A DNA stretch of 64,000 bases from Macrotrachela quadricornifera (Eukaryota > Rotifera > Eurotatoria > Philodinida > Philodinidae): positions 631,414 to 695,413 of the forward strand of contig JAJEKB010021564.1 of NCBI GenBank assembly GCA_022393335.1, written 5' to 3'. The position numbers and the translations under genes are program-made. Positions 34,290-43,936 of this stretch are shown piece by piece. A model generated the notes under the pieces. The model saw nothing but the letters and a program-made list of their open reading frames with translations. It had not been told where the DNA came from and did not search any database. The number at the start of each line of letters is the position of its first letter. The first letter of the stretch is position 1.

Positions 34290-34785
34290 GGTTCGATTCA
34301 GTTTCTCATGCTCTATCTTTTGGTATATAAACATTGAATGTTCGCTCGTATTATAGAAAAAATATTCTCAAAATACCAACCACTGATACTCGCGATTTTG
34401 TCTAAAAACTGATTTTTAACAAGTTTAAATAGGTGTTCTAATTTCTCACAGGTACAATATATAGCGAATCTTTTATAACCAATGTGAGGTTATCCACTAT
34501 ACTCTACACAACTATAATACCCAAATTTGATTTAAAGAAAGTCGATGTAAACGTGTCAGATATACGGTAGAATCACCCATCTTCATATTAACTTTTTCTG
34601 TACATTGTAATCTTCTGCATGTGTGCTGTCGATACATATCTGCGAAAATTTCTTTTGATAATATTTTCGATGTTTTAGATCAAAAATACCATTCGCAATG
34701 ATTTTACCGTTGGTAGATAGATAAAAAGAAAAATATGGTTTTCAAATGGCTCTAAGTATTCTCTCTTGTTTCGCTCTTTCTTTAA
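34290..34785. other. No recognised feature
   Basis: Short intergenic stretch without a supported gene. Its right end becomes alignable to the sequence preceding duplicated copy 1 from about 34785. Confidence 0.4.
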
Positions 34786-34789
34786 TGTC

Positions 34790-35136
34790 TTTGCTTAGAT
34801 ATGTTCACCGACTTATTTATGTTGCTTATCTTGCTCGCATGGTATATTGTATTATCATTAATTTGGTTCAGTTTTATGATATTCAACTGTCCCTTTAGAA
34901 CCGTCATAATTGTGAGATTACCGAAGCAAATAAAAAAAAATGTACTTTTCTCTGCATATCAAGATTAAATGATAAGAATTTATTTGGTTAAAAAAAATTG
35001 AGAATGACAGAAGGCAATCATATTACGAAGAAAGATTCTCGTCATTCACCAATTTCGATTTTCTTTTTGATTGATTATATTGTCTTCCGGTATAATATCA
35101 TTAACAAGGTGGATGTCGACCACCAATGTAATAGAT
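34790..35136. repeat. Segmental duplication, copy 2 (partner at 13690-14123)
   Basis: Closely matches 13690-14123 apart from a deletion of about 70-75 bp and point changes. It carries the 3' end and downstream region of the secreted-peptide gene below. Confidence 0.85.
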
Positions 35137-35349
35137 ATGATGATTTTTATTGGGCCATTCTTTTTCTCGAAAACCTGGCCACCGCGTACCCAGAGGACAA
35201 TGACAGTGATGATCACCATTCCATCCTGAACTTGTATCGCAATTACAATTACCGCATCGCCAATGATTGTGTCCATCGACCATGTCCATGAAGGAGAGCA
35301 GTGCTACGAGAACAAGCATAAATCCAATCACAAACTTGATAATATTCAT
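35101..35349 (-). CDS. Small secreted Cys/His/Trp-rich peptide
   Basis: An 82-residue minus-strand frame. I choose the ATG at 35347-35349 because it puts a classical signal peptide at the N-terminus (MNIIKFVIGFMLVLVALLSF); an upstream in-frame ATG would add 35 residues of unlikely leader. The predicted mature part begins near HNHWRCGNCNC and has six cysteines (two clusters, CxxCxC and CxC, plus a C-terminal PPC), with many His, Trp and Gly residues. It would be exported and disulphide-bonded or metal-binding. The family is not recognised; antimicrobial or cuticle roles are only guesses. The last residues are repeated next to the gap at 14088-14123, so at least two paralogues existed. Confidence 0.6.
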   Translation of the reverse strand: MNIIKFVIGFMLVLVALLSFMDMVDGHNHWRCGNCNCDTSSGWNGDHHCHCPLGTRWPGFREKEWPNKNHHIYYIGGRHPPC

Positions 35350-35931
35350 TTTTTTTTCTTTGGTTACCAGATATTTTCGTTTGAAAGATGAAGTATAAAA
35401 GAAACCAATAGAAAGTATAAATTGCAGTTGGAGTGAGATAATTCTCTCCATCAATGAAGCTAGTTTTTATACAGTCCAAACACAAGTAGGTGTAAGGGAA
35501 AAAACACAGACGTCCTATCTATGTAAAGGAAGGAAAAAAAACCTAAATGACAAGCGAGTTTGTTACATCATGTTATACGCAATTGCACATAGTGTTTTGT
35601 TTATTTGTGTGAAAAATCCCATTCAAATCGACTTCCTCTTTCCCCTTAGATTGATTAGAAAATGACCGAATGCAATTATTTTCGAGATAGGCATGTGTAT
35701 TTTCTCATTTCAATCGAACGTGCAATATTTTGCTTTTAAAAAGGGATGTTTCCCAGTTTTGACAACTGATTATAAGTAGACGATAAAAAAAATGTCACTC
35801 TACTCTATAGTACCTCAATACAGATAACAGTTTTACAATCGTAAGTCAGTTTTGTTATTTGATATCAAACGGTAAAAATGTAGAGTGTCAGTATTAATTT
35901 ATCATATTTAGTTTGAATCTCATAAACAAAA

Positions 35932-36204
35932 ATGATCAAATCGACGACAGTGTTGATTGCTCTTGCTGTTCTTTCAATATTATTAGTTTTCATGCCTAAT
36001 CAAACTGAAGCTGGTTACTGCCATGAACTTTGCTTGAAAAATGGTTATCTATATGGAAATCAAAAATATGCACAATGTATTTGTTATCAGAAAATGGAAA
36101 ATAATCAACGAAACTTAAATTTAGCAGCAGCAATAGTAGAAGCTCGGAATATACATATAATAGATATGAAAAAAAGAAATATATTTAACAAAAGTTCGTA
36201 TTAG
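35932..36204 (+). CDS. Small secreted peptide with CxxxC...CxC pattern
   Basis: A 90-residue frame starting ATG in a good context (AACAAAAATGATC). Residues 1-27 form a signal peptide (hydrophobic ALAVLSILLVF, then a TEA|GY-like cleavage site). The following 25 residues hold four cysteines spaced C-x3-C...C-x-C, the core spacing of cysteine-stabilised alpha-beta peptides, but the outer pair of a six-cysteine defensin is missing. A basic, Asn-rich tail follows. It lies between the other secreted peptide and the Hsp70 pseudogene in the duplicated unit. The role is unknown; a defence or signalling peptide is possible. Confidence 0.5.
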   Translation: MIKSTTVLIALAVLSILLVFMPNQTEAGYCHELCLKNGYLYGNQKYAQCICYQKMENNQRNLNLAAAIVEARNIHIIDMKKRNIFNKSSY

Positions 36205-36753
36205 TCTTATCAATATGGATTTGGAATGAGAATATTCCTCTATTCTTTGTTAAAATCTCAGCTAATTTGCTCGAGTTGTAATCAAGATATTCAGTTTTAT
36301 TTTTAATAAAATATTTTTGACACTATTATATATACAAATGCGAAATATAAATTATTAAAAACTACTATATACTATTTCAATTAAAACCAATATCATTTCA
36401 TATAAAAATGTATTATACGGTGATATTTATTTGAATTAGTGAAAGTTAATATAATGCACTGATGATTGTAAAGGAAGGAATTTAGAAAGTTAGTTTGGTT
36501 TTCGATGAATCAACCATAAAGACGATGAGATACTTACGCTCTGTAGTTAAAAGAAAAACTATAAATATAGATAACAAATTTCAAAATAACCAAGATGTTG
36601 CATACATATATTATGTCATTCATCTATATTCTCAATGAATCAGAATTGAAACTTCTATGATTCAAAAAAATTTCATAAATTTCGAAATAATATATCAATC
36701 AATCTTTCATCATTTATCTTTTAGTTCTATTCCAAATGTGTGAAATGTTCTTA

Positions 36754-37169
36754 TAGTTGATTTAGGTAGCGAAGATTTTTATAATCGAATTGTAACAGAT
36801 TTTTCTACAAGAATTTAAAAGAAAATATAATAAAAATATATCTGAAAATAAACGTGGTCTTCAACGATTACGTACAGCATGTGAACGACAAAAACGTACA
36901 TTATCATCTTCATCTTAACCATCAATTGAAATTGATTCACTTTATGAAGGTATAGATTTTTTTTTCAACATTAACGCGTGCTCGTTTTGAAGAATTATAT
37001 GCTGATTTATTTCGTTCAACACTTGAACCAGTTGAATAAGCTTTACATAATGCAAAAATGGTCAAATCAAATATCCATGAAATTGTAGTTGTTGGAGGTT
37101 CAACACGTATTTCAAAAGTACAAAAATCACTTCAAGATTTCTTTGATGGTAAAGAATTACATAGGGCAC
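36754..37169 (+). pseudogene. Hsp70 pseudogene, copy 2
   Basis: Covers part of the ATPase domain of a cytosolic Hsp70: [59 protein letters not shown] and [19 protein letters not shown], then DFFDGKEL. There are at least two frameshifts and stops (TAA after LSSSS, TAA after LEPVE). The TAA after LSSSS is also in copy 1. Homology ends abruptly at about 37169, where unrelated sequence begins. Confidence 0.85.
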
Positions 37170-37429
37170 TACAAAAGTTTTTTCACCTGGCTCTTCTAAA
37201 AGTCTTAGTTTCCATTCAAGTATTCCGTTATAATGCTTAGATATATCTAGGAATATGTGCAAATTTTCAGACTTCTAAGTCTTGTACTTTGTTGTAATCT
37301 TCCATTTCTTTTAAGTGAGTAACATGCCATTTTCTATACACTACATAACGGATGTATTATAATAAATGACAGAACTTTGAATTTTATATTTTTATCCTTA
37401 AAAACATTTTATAAAAATAAAAACAAAAC

Positions 37430-38525
37430 ATTGCAGAAGATGCAGCATGAAAAACTCTACAATCTACAATATAAAACTTATGTGAATTGCGTACTTTTTC
37501 TTTCAAAATAAACAGTATTCTGAGTGATCAATTCTCGACGCTGCGATAGATAGTTCAGAGAATTTTGATTTTATTTTCAAAATAAAAAGGACAAAATTAG
37601 AATAAAACTATTGCTTGTAAATTATAGAGTTTTTCATGCTGCATGTTGTGGTGTATTTTGCTTTTTTTTTAAATAAAATGTATTAGATGATAAATAAGAA
37701 ACAATTATGTTCGTCGCATACGGAAAAAGAAATACTTTTTCAGCATCGAATTTTGATCGTTCAGAATTTTGTCAATTTTTATATTAAATAAATGAGACTG
37801 TTAAATAAGCTTTATTTTGTAATTTGTAGATCTTTTCACGCTGTATCTTGCAGTGTATTTTATGTTTTTAAAAATAAAACACATAAAATAACAAAAATAT
37901 GAGACAGGGCAAATGGAAATCGTCTTTTACCAAAAAACAATCTCGCTTCCAAAAAGTCGAAATTTCCTAACTTAAAGTTTCGTCCAAGGGAGAAACGTGG
38001 ATCCTGTATCCTACGATAAAATTAATATATTTTAATGATACTACGTCAAAGGAGAGAAAGCTAAACCTGGATCGTTGGATCTACCCGAGCCCTACAAAAA
38101 TATTGATATATTTCAATGATACTACTTAGTATTATTAAGATACAGGATCCAGGATCCGCTTTTCCCCCTTGATTTTGTCCATTTTGAAAACAAAAGGTGT
38201 GATTATAAAATAAGCGATACTTTGTAAATTGTCTTCTCTTGTCACGCTGCATCTTTTGATATATTTTGTTTTTTTTAATGAAACATATTAAGTGGTAATA
38301 AAATGGAATGCAAAAGTACCATATCCATTATGATCTAAATGCTATCAGCTAGTGACCAACAACAATAGTTCTTACCCAAATTTAATTATTATGATATTAG
38401 TGGAATAGTGATCAAATAACATAAAAAGATAGCGAAAGACGCTCTATCTGTTCATTAAAAAAGAAATTCTTTTAACGCTTTCTATAAGAAAAAACGTACC
38501 ACCCTCACAACTTTTGGACTGCCCT
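37430..38525. mobile_element. Decayed relative of the 23718-24683 foldback element
   Basis: Contains GATGCAGCATGAAAAACTC, GTGTATTTTG, the TATCAGCTAGTGACC block and, at the right end, GTACCACCCTCACAACTTTTGG, matching parts of the 23.7-kb element in the same relative order, with many substitutions and insertions. The left arm is much less preserved. Confidence 0.6.
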
Positions 38526-39162
38526 ATATATTTTACAGTTGATATAAGCGAAGTTTGAGTACTTGGTCACGCAAACAAAGAGCCACTTGACTATTTTTGC
38601 AACATATGACGTACCAATGCCTTCTATTCAGTAAAGTAGTTAAATGTCGAAAGTGCAAATACCGAAAAAAAATGCGGAAAGTCACAATGTCAAAACGTAA
38701 GATGTCGGAAGCAATGACGTCGAAAACATTAATAGTGTATATCTCATTATCTCTTGTATTGATGAAAATTATAGACTAAATCTATTTTAAAACCGAAAAA
38801 ATAAATAAACATTACATAGATAGATTAATTCTTTAAATGTTAATATCCACAACTCAAAACTCCTCTTTAAGAATTGTGGTTTTCGAATAACTCGTGAAGA
38901 AAAAAGAATATCGAGATTCAGTGTTTCTAATGGCACGCGTACATAGCAGAAGCAAAATGTACAGAACATCTACTGCGCACTTTCTTCAAAAAGCAGAGAG
39001 TATAATGTACACTTCGAGGAAGAAATTGACACTTTCCTTCTAATATATAGAAAACTATTTTCAATTTCATACTGCGCACAAGTATCTCCTAGTCGCTTGA
39101 CATTTTTATTATTAGAAAGAGCATAATCAAAAGTATGTACATACACATATAGTTTTTTATCT

Positions 39163-39878
39163 CATATTTACTTTTAATTTTAAATAAAAAATCAAATGAA
39201 AGAGAAACATTACGATTACCTGTTTGAAATTTACAATGAATGTTTGGAAGAAATAACAAATGTCTTTGTATTTTGACATTTTTTTTTTGCATTTCAAATT
39301 TTTGAATCAAGTTTTCTTTTCGAAAGACGCCCTATAAAATTCTCTATAAAGTGATGTGATTATTGGAAGAAAAATCATATTACATTCATCTAAGAAAATG
39401 ATAAGCACTTTCATAAAATAGAATTTTTTATGAGATCATCACTTCTCTCACTAGAATAAATTTTTCTAAGATTCGTTGATAATTTATCCAATATATTAAA
39501 CCATCGTAGTTTTAAAGCACGTTAGACTTGATTATCATAGCATATAGATTATCAATAAATCTTAGAAAAATTTATTCTGATGAGAAAAGTGATAACCTCA
39601 TAAGAAATCTAAAAATTTCTATTTTATGAAAGTCCTTATCATTTTCTTAGATGAATATAACATCATTTTTCTTCCAATAATCACATCACTTTATAGAAAA
39701 TTTTATAGGGCGTCTTTCGAAAAAAAAACTTAATTCAAAAATTTGAAATGCAAAAAAAGTAATGTCAAAATACAAAGACATTTGTTGTTTCTTCCAAACA
39801 TTCATTGTAAATTTCAAACAGGTAATCGTAATGTTTCTCTTTCATTTGATTTTTTATTTAAAATTAAAAGTAAATATG
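39163..39878. mobile_element. Long palindromic element, arms about 335 bp
   Basis: Left and right halves mirror each other around about 39520: CATATTTACTTTTAATTTTA, ACATTACGATTACCTGTTTG, ATTCATTGTAAATTTCAAAC, AGACGCCCTATAAAATT and ATCACATCACTTTATAGA. No transposase is inside. Open frames from both halves are mirror copies. It ends about 150 bp before a hAT transposase fragment; a relationship is possible but unproven. Confidence 0.85.
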
Positions 39879-40047
39879 ACGCTAGAAAATAAAATTAGTG
39901 TAGAACTTTCATACCATTCGTTGTTTCATCTTTTTACATTCTACGAAACTTCATTTTTGTACACTTTTGCGCATCTTGCCTATGGAAACAAAATATACAT
40001 ATACGTTTTAATAAAGTGACGGCCCGTATTACTGTGCCCATTATTAC

Positions 40048-40332
40048 GGCCGTATGGCGGACCGTATCGATAGACCTGGGTGGTTTAAAGAATTTGATAA
40101 ATTGATTAAACTCTATTTAACTCTTCCTGTTATTACAGAAACTGCTGAACGTGCATTTAGTATATTAAATCGATTGAAAAACACGCTTCCAAATTCTATG
40201 ACACAATCACGATTTAATCATTGTTTATTACTAATTATTTATAAAGAAAATCTTGATGAAATTGATCCATATCAAATAATGTCAAGGTTTATAGCGTCGA
40301 ATGATAAAAGACAAGCTTTTTTTTTTGATTAA
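40048..40332 (+). pseudogene. hAT transposase C-terminal (dimerisation) fragment
   Basis: The frame FKEFDKLIKLYLTLPVITET, then AERAFSILNRLKNTLPNSM followed by a basic TQSRFNHCLLL segment is the hAT C-terminal dimerisation region in its ZMYM/KIAA1586-like form. The N-terminal zinc finger and catalytic parts are absent; homology starts right after a GATAGACCTGGGT motif. The gene at 28958-30975 is the N-terminal half of a similar protein but lies 9 kb away on the opposite strand. Confidence 0.8.
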
Positions 40333-40575
40333 TAAGTTCAGTTTGAAACAAATGATTTTTTCCCTATGAAATTTTTATACTTGGTAAAGATTTAGAAATT
40401 CTTGTCATAATGAATAGAGCAAACTAGCACAGTATTTTTATAATACCAAAATAATTAAATAATCAAAAATGAATTATCATCTGCACCCTGACTTAGGATT
40501 ACAGTTTTTTAAAAGTATAGGAATTCATATAGGATTCGACTTTTCTAAAATATAGGATTTTTTTCTTATATATTC

Positions 40576-40725
40576 ACACTAAAATAAAATGTGTCGGATG
40601 TGTCGCAACGAGCACCTCGTGTCGTATTTCTTGCGTTCTTCGATATATATATTCAGCGGAGAACGCAAGAAACACGACACGAGGTGCTCGTTGCGACACA
40701 TCCGACACATTTTATTTTAGAGTGT
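40576..40725. mobile_element. Compact near-perfect hairpin MITE, 150 bp
   Basis: Arms of about 66 bp are reverse complements with very few mismatches: AAAATGTGTCGGATGTGTCG, CAACGAGCACCTCGTGTCG and TTTCTTGCGTTCT, around a short loop (ATATATATT). It is GC-richer than its flanks. A transcript would form a long stem like a small-RNA precursor. Confidence 0.85.
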
Positions 40726-40729
40726 TGAT

Positions 40730-41080
40730 TCTGTTTAAAAGTTTGATTCTGATGACTTTACTATTCGAGATTTGTTTTATTAATAGAGTTAACATAAAGT
40801 GGCAAATAAAAGTTTTGGGTATTTTTCATTTTGTGAATTATTTCAGATTTGTTGAAGATATCGAATTAGTATTTTTTTTACTTCTCAAAAAGCGCTATTA
40901 AATCGAGATAAAAATAAGCTAATTAGTAGAATTATTTGAAAGTTTTTGTGTACAATCAGTTTACTCTAATCCATAAAGTTTAGGAGTATTTTTTTTTTAT
41001 ATATTAATAAATTTTCTGGATTATACTATAGTTTTGAAACTTTCTTATATATAATTTGATACGAAATTTTTAATTACTAC
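40730..41080. other. No recognised feature
   Basis: AT-rich spacer; nothing supported. Confidence 0.4.
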
Positions 41081-41532
41081 ATTTTGATAAAAAAAACTTT
41101 TCCAAAATTATTGATTTTAATAATTAATAATAGGTACGCAGTTATCTACGAAATAAAATTATTAATTTTGGGCAATTCGTTTTTTTTCTCCGATTTTTAT
41201 ATTTACTATTTGAAAGAGGATAAAAAGCTGAAGATAATGGTTTATAACTCATATCAACATGGCACATTCGAGTAGGATTATAGACAAAGCAATCAATTTC
41301 ATTATTGTTTCTCCCTTAATAACATTGTGAATATACGTTGAACCATAAATTAAAAGTTTGAAGTCTAGTCTATTTTATAGCGACGATCTACTACTTTGAA
41401 ATAATGCACAGTTATCTATTATAAAGTTTACTAATCGATCAATATACTAGTATAAAATAGGTGAAATTTTTAATTCACAAAACCTCCCTATACAACATTG
41501 CTTAAAGTATCAATGAAAACTAGAAATGCTAG

Positions 41533-41760
41533 TGTCATGTCCATCGGCCATGATTATCGTGTGTTTTATTGTTATTCATTCTTTTACATACTCCATTCTC
41601 TCCTTCGCACATTTTCTTCCACCCTCACATTCTTTCTTCTGTTTTTTTTCCTCCGCCTCTGCCATGAAGAAAGTATAAAAAGTCGATATTCGTTTGTTTT
41701 GAGGGTGTGTTGTTTTCATCCTGTTTTCATCATCAGAACAATAAAGGAGCAGTGTTAACA
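41533..41760 (+). repeat. 5' LTR of the TRIM element
   Basis: Contains a TATA box (GTATAAAAAG, 41673-41680) and a poly(A) signal AATAAA at 41740-41745. It carries an extra 11-bp tandem copy (TTTTCATCCTG) absent from the 3' LTR. Confidence 0.92.
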
Positions 41761-42243
41761 ATGGTGCCCTGGCCGGTCTGCTGTATCCGCTGAGCAGCAG
41801 ATCGATTTCTCAATCACGGCTCCTTGTCGTTCTCAATCAACCTCTACGTTCTGTTCCTTCAATCTGTTTGTACACGTCACCTCTAATATTGATATGCAAC
41901 AACTATCCTACGAAAACACATACCCAAACAACATCATCTACAGGCTGTGGCAGCCTGTAGTCAGTCATCTGATCTGTTCGACTTATAATTTTGTTCTTCA
42001 TCTATATAACTTCTTTCGGTGGTTATCCAATGTCTAATGTCTAATGTCTTGTCTTACTGCTCTACTCATCTTACTCGTCGATCCTTCTTATGGTACTACA
42101 TTTCGCTCCTTCATTCGATGCAATGTCACTTCTCACCTGATGCTCAGCTATGGATGTGGTTTAATTAACTCTCCTTCTTTCCTCACGTGTCGACCCTTTG
42201 TGTTTTCCCATACTATGCCCAGCTGTCGCTTGAAGGGGGGAGG

Positions 42244-42460
42244 TGTCATGTCCATCGGCCATGATTATCTTGTGTTCTATTGTTATTCATTCTTTCACAT
42301 ACTCCATTCTCTCCTTCGCACATTTTCTTTCACCCTCAAATTCTTTCTTCTGTTTTTTTTCCTCCGCCTCTGTCATGAAGAAAGTATAAAAAGTCGATAT
42401 TCATTTGTTTTGAGGGTGTGTTGTTTTCATCATCAGAACAATAAAGGGGCAGTGTTAACA
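42244..42460 (+). repeat. 3' LTR of the TRIM element
   Basis: Starts TGTCATGTCC directly after the polypurine tract and ends AACA before the GCTAG target duplication. It keeps the TATA box and AATAAA. Confidence 0.92.
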
Positions 42461-42819
42461 GCTAGGTTGATTTTATAGTAGATAGCTGTATGTTATTTCA
42501 AAGTAAGAAGTCATTACCATAAAATATACTAGCATTCAAACTTTTAATTTATGATTCAACGTATATTCACAATATTATTAAGGGAGAATTAATAATTAAC
42601 TTGACTGCTTTGTCTATAATCCTACTCGAATACGTCATGTTGATAAGAGTTTTATACCATTATCTTCAATTTTTTATACTCATTCAAATAGTAAGTAAGA
42701 TGCCGGCAATGGAAATTTCCAGTAAAAATTATTTTTTCACTGCTAATTGCATACCTATTATAAATTATTAGCTATTGAAAATCGATAATTTTGAAAAAAT
42801 TATTTTTATCAAAATAAAG

Positions 42820-43930
42820 TTCAGAAAATTTATTAAAATATAAAAAATAATCTAATAAAATTTTGTCATCCATTTTATATGATCTGTAAATATGAATAAA
42901 AATCATAGATATTCTATATAAGAGTATAAATTTATATATAAGCACATAAAATAACAATAAGAAGTGTGAAAGATTGCATGATTGTTTTGTAAACTTTAAC
43001 TTTTTTCTCGTTACTTGTTTAGTGTAGTATTAAATAACATTCAGTCACTCTATTTAGTAAACGAGAAAGAAAATATATCATCTATTTACAATGAAGGGTG
43101 CTTGTATATACTTATTCGTTTGAAAATATTTGACTCTCTGTTAAATATATGAACATTCTAACGATTATTAAAGGCTGTATAACAGAACTAAGTTATTTTT
43201 GAACACTTTCTGACTTTTTTTGACATAATATAGGAAAAGCGACCTATATATAGGACGAAATACAGAATTTTTCAAAAATATAGATTTTATAGGAAATATA
43301 GGTCGAATCCGATGCCTATCTGCACTTATTTTAGTCTATTTCAGTGTAATACGTAAAAGTTTTGTAGAATAATCAACTACCTTACACTGAGCCTTACCTG
43401 ATAATTTAGTAAGGAGTAACAGTCAAATTGTTAGTAGGATTTTTACTTGGTCAAGAAAAGCCATTAACTCATGGTTTGGGCAATTTTTATAAAACAAAAA
43501 ATATTGTTAATTTTGAAAAATAGCCTTTTTCTGGTGAAACTAGTCAAACTCACATATTTTTCGCTGTCGAATAATGAAAACTTTTCTATTACTGGCACCT
43601 TTTAAACGAATAATGAGATAGTTATCCGTGACTTGTCAGCATAACGATAACTGACTACTTAAATTTTAAGAGGCCGAAAATAAGTGAGCAAATAACTTTT
43701 ATTTATTTTTAAATAACAGATGATGGCATCGTTTAAAAATCTCAAGCGATTTTGAATGTAATTGTTTTAGGAATTTCAATAAACATAATTCGAAACATTA
43801 GATATTATTGAGCATCAATACTGTTGCAATTATTCAAGTTCTTTACTAATGATAGTGATATTGTAAAATGTCAATTTCTTTATGATTTTAGATATTCTAC
43901 TCTTCGTATATCCATCAAATTATAATATTA
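42820..43930. other. No recognised feature; upstream region of the ADP-ribosyltransferase gene
   Basis: AT-rich DNA with no coding exon I can support. The putative promoter of the next gene lies at its right end; no convincing TATA box was fixed. Confidence 0.45.
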
Positions 43931-43936
43931 TTCGTC

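Larger units (their letters stand above)
41533..42460 (+). mobile_element. TRIM (short non-autonomous LTR retrotransposon), 928 bp
   Basis: All landmarks of a complete LTR element are visible. There are two LTRs (41533-41760, 228 bp; 42244-42460, 217 bp) starting TGTCATGTCC and ending AACA. A 5-bp target duplication GCTAG lies at 41528-41532 and 42461-42465. A primer-binding-site candidate starts one base after the 5' LTR (TGGTGCCCTGGCCGG). A polypurine tract (GAAGGGGGGAGG) lies immediately before the 3' LTR. The 483-bp interior has no gag, protease or reverse transcriptase, so mobilisation would need another element. The LTRs differ by one 11-bp duplication and a few substitutions. Confidence 0.92.
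41081..42815. mobile_element. Large palindromic element interrupted by a TRIM retrotransposon
   Basis: Arms at about 41081-41428 and 42469-42815 are inverted copies: ATTTTGATAAAAA, ACTATTTGAA, GAGTAGGATTATAGACAAAGC, GAATATACGTTGAA, CATAAATTAAAAGTTTGAA. Their divergence is uneven, with a block near 42680-42740 (GATGCCGGCAATGGAAATTT) unmatched. The retrotransposon at 41533-42460 sits close to the centre, so the palindrome came first. Confidence 0.8.

Noticed and set aside
41498..42478. Two similar frames with FLLFFFLRLCHEESIKSRY
   Set aside because: They are translations of the two LTRs of the TRIM element, not genes.
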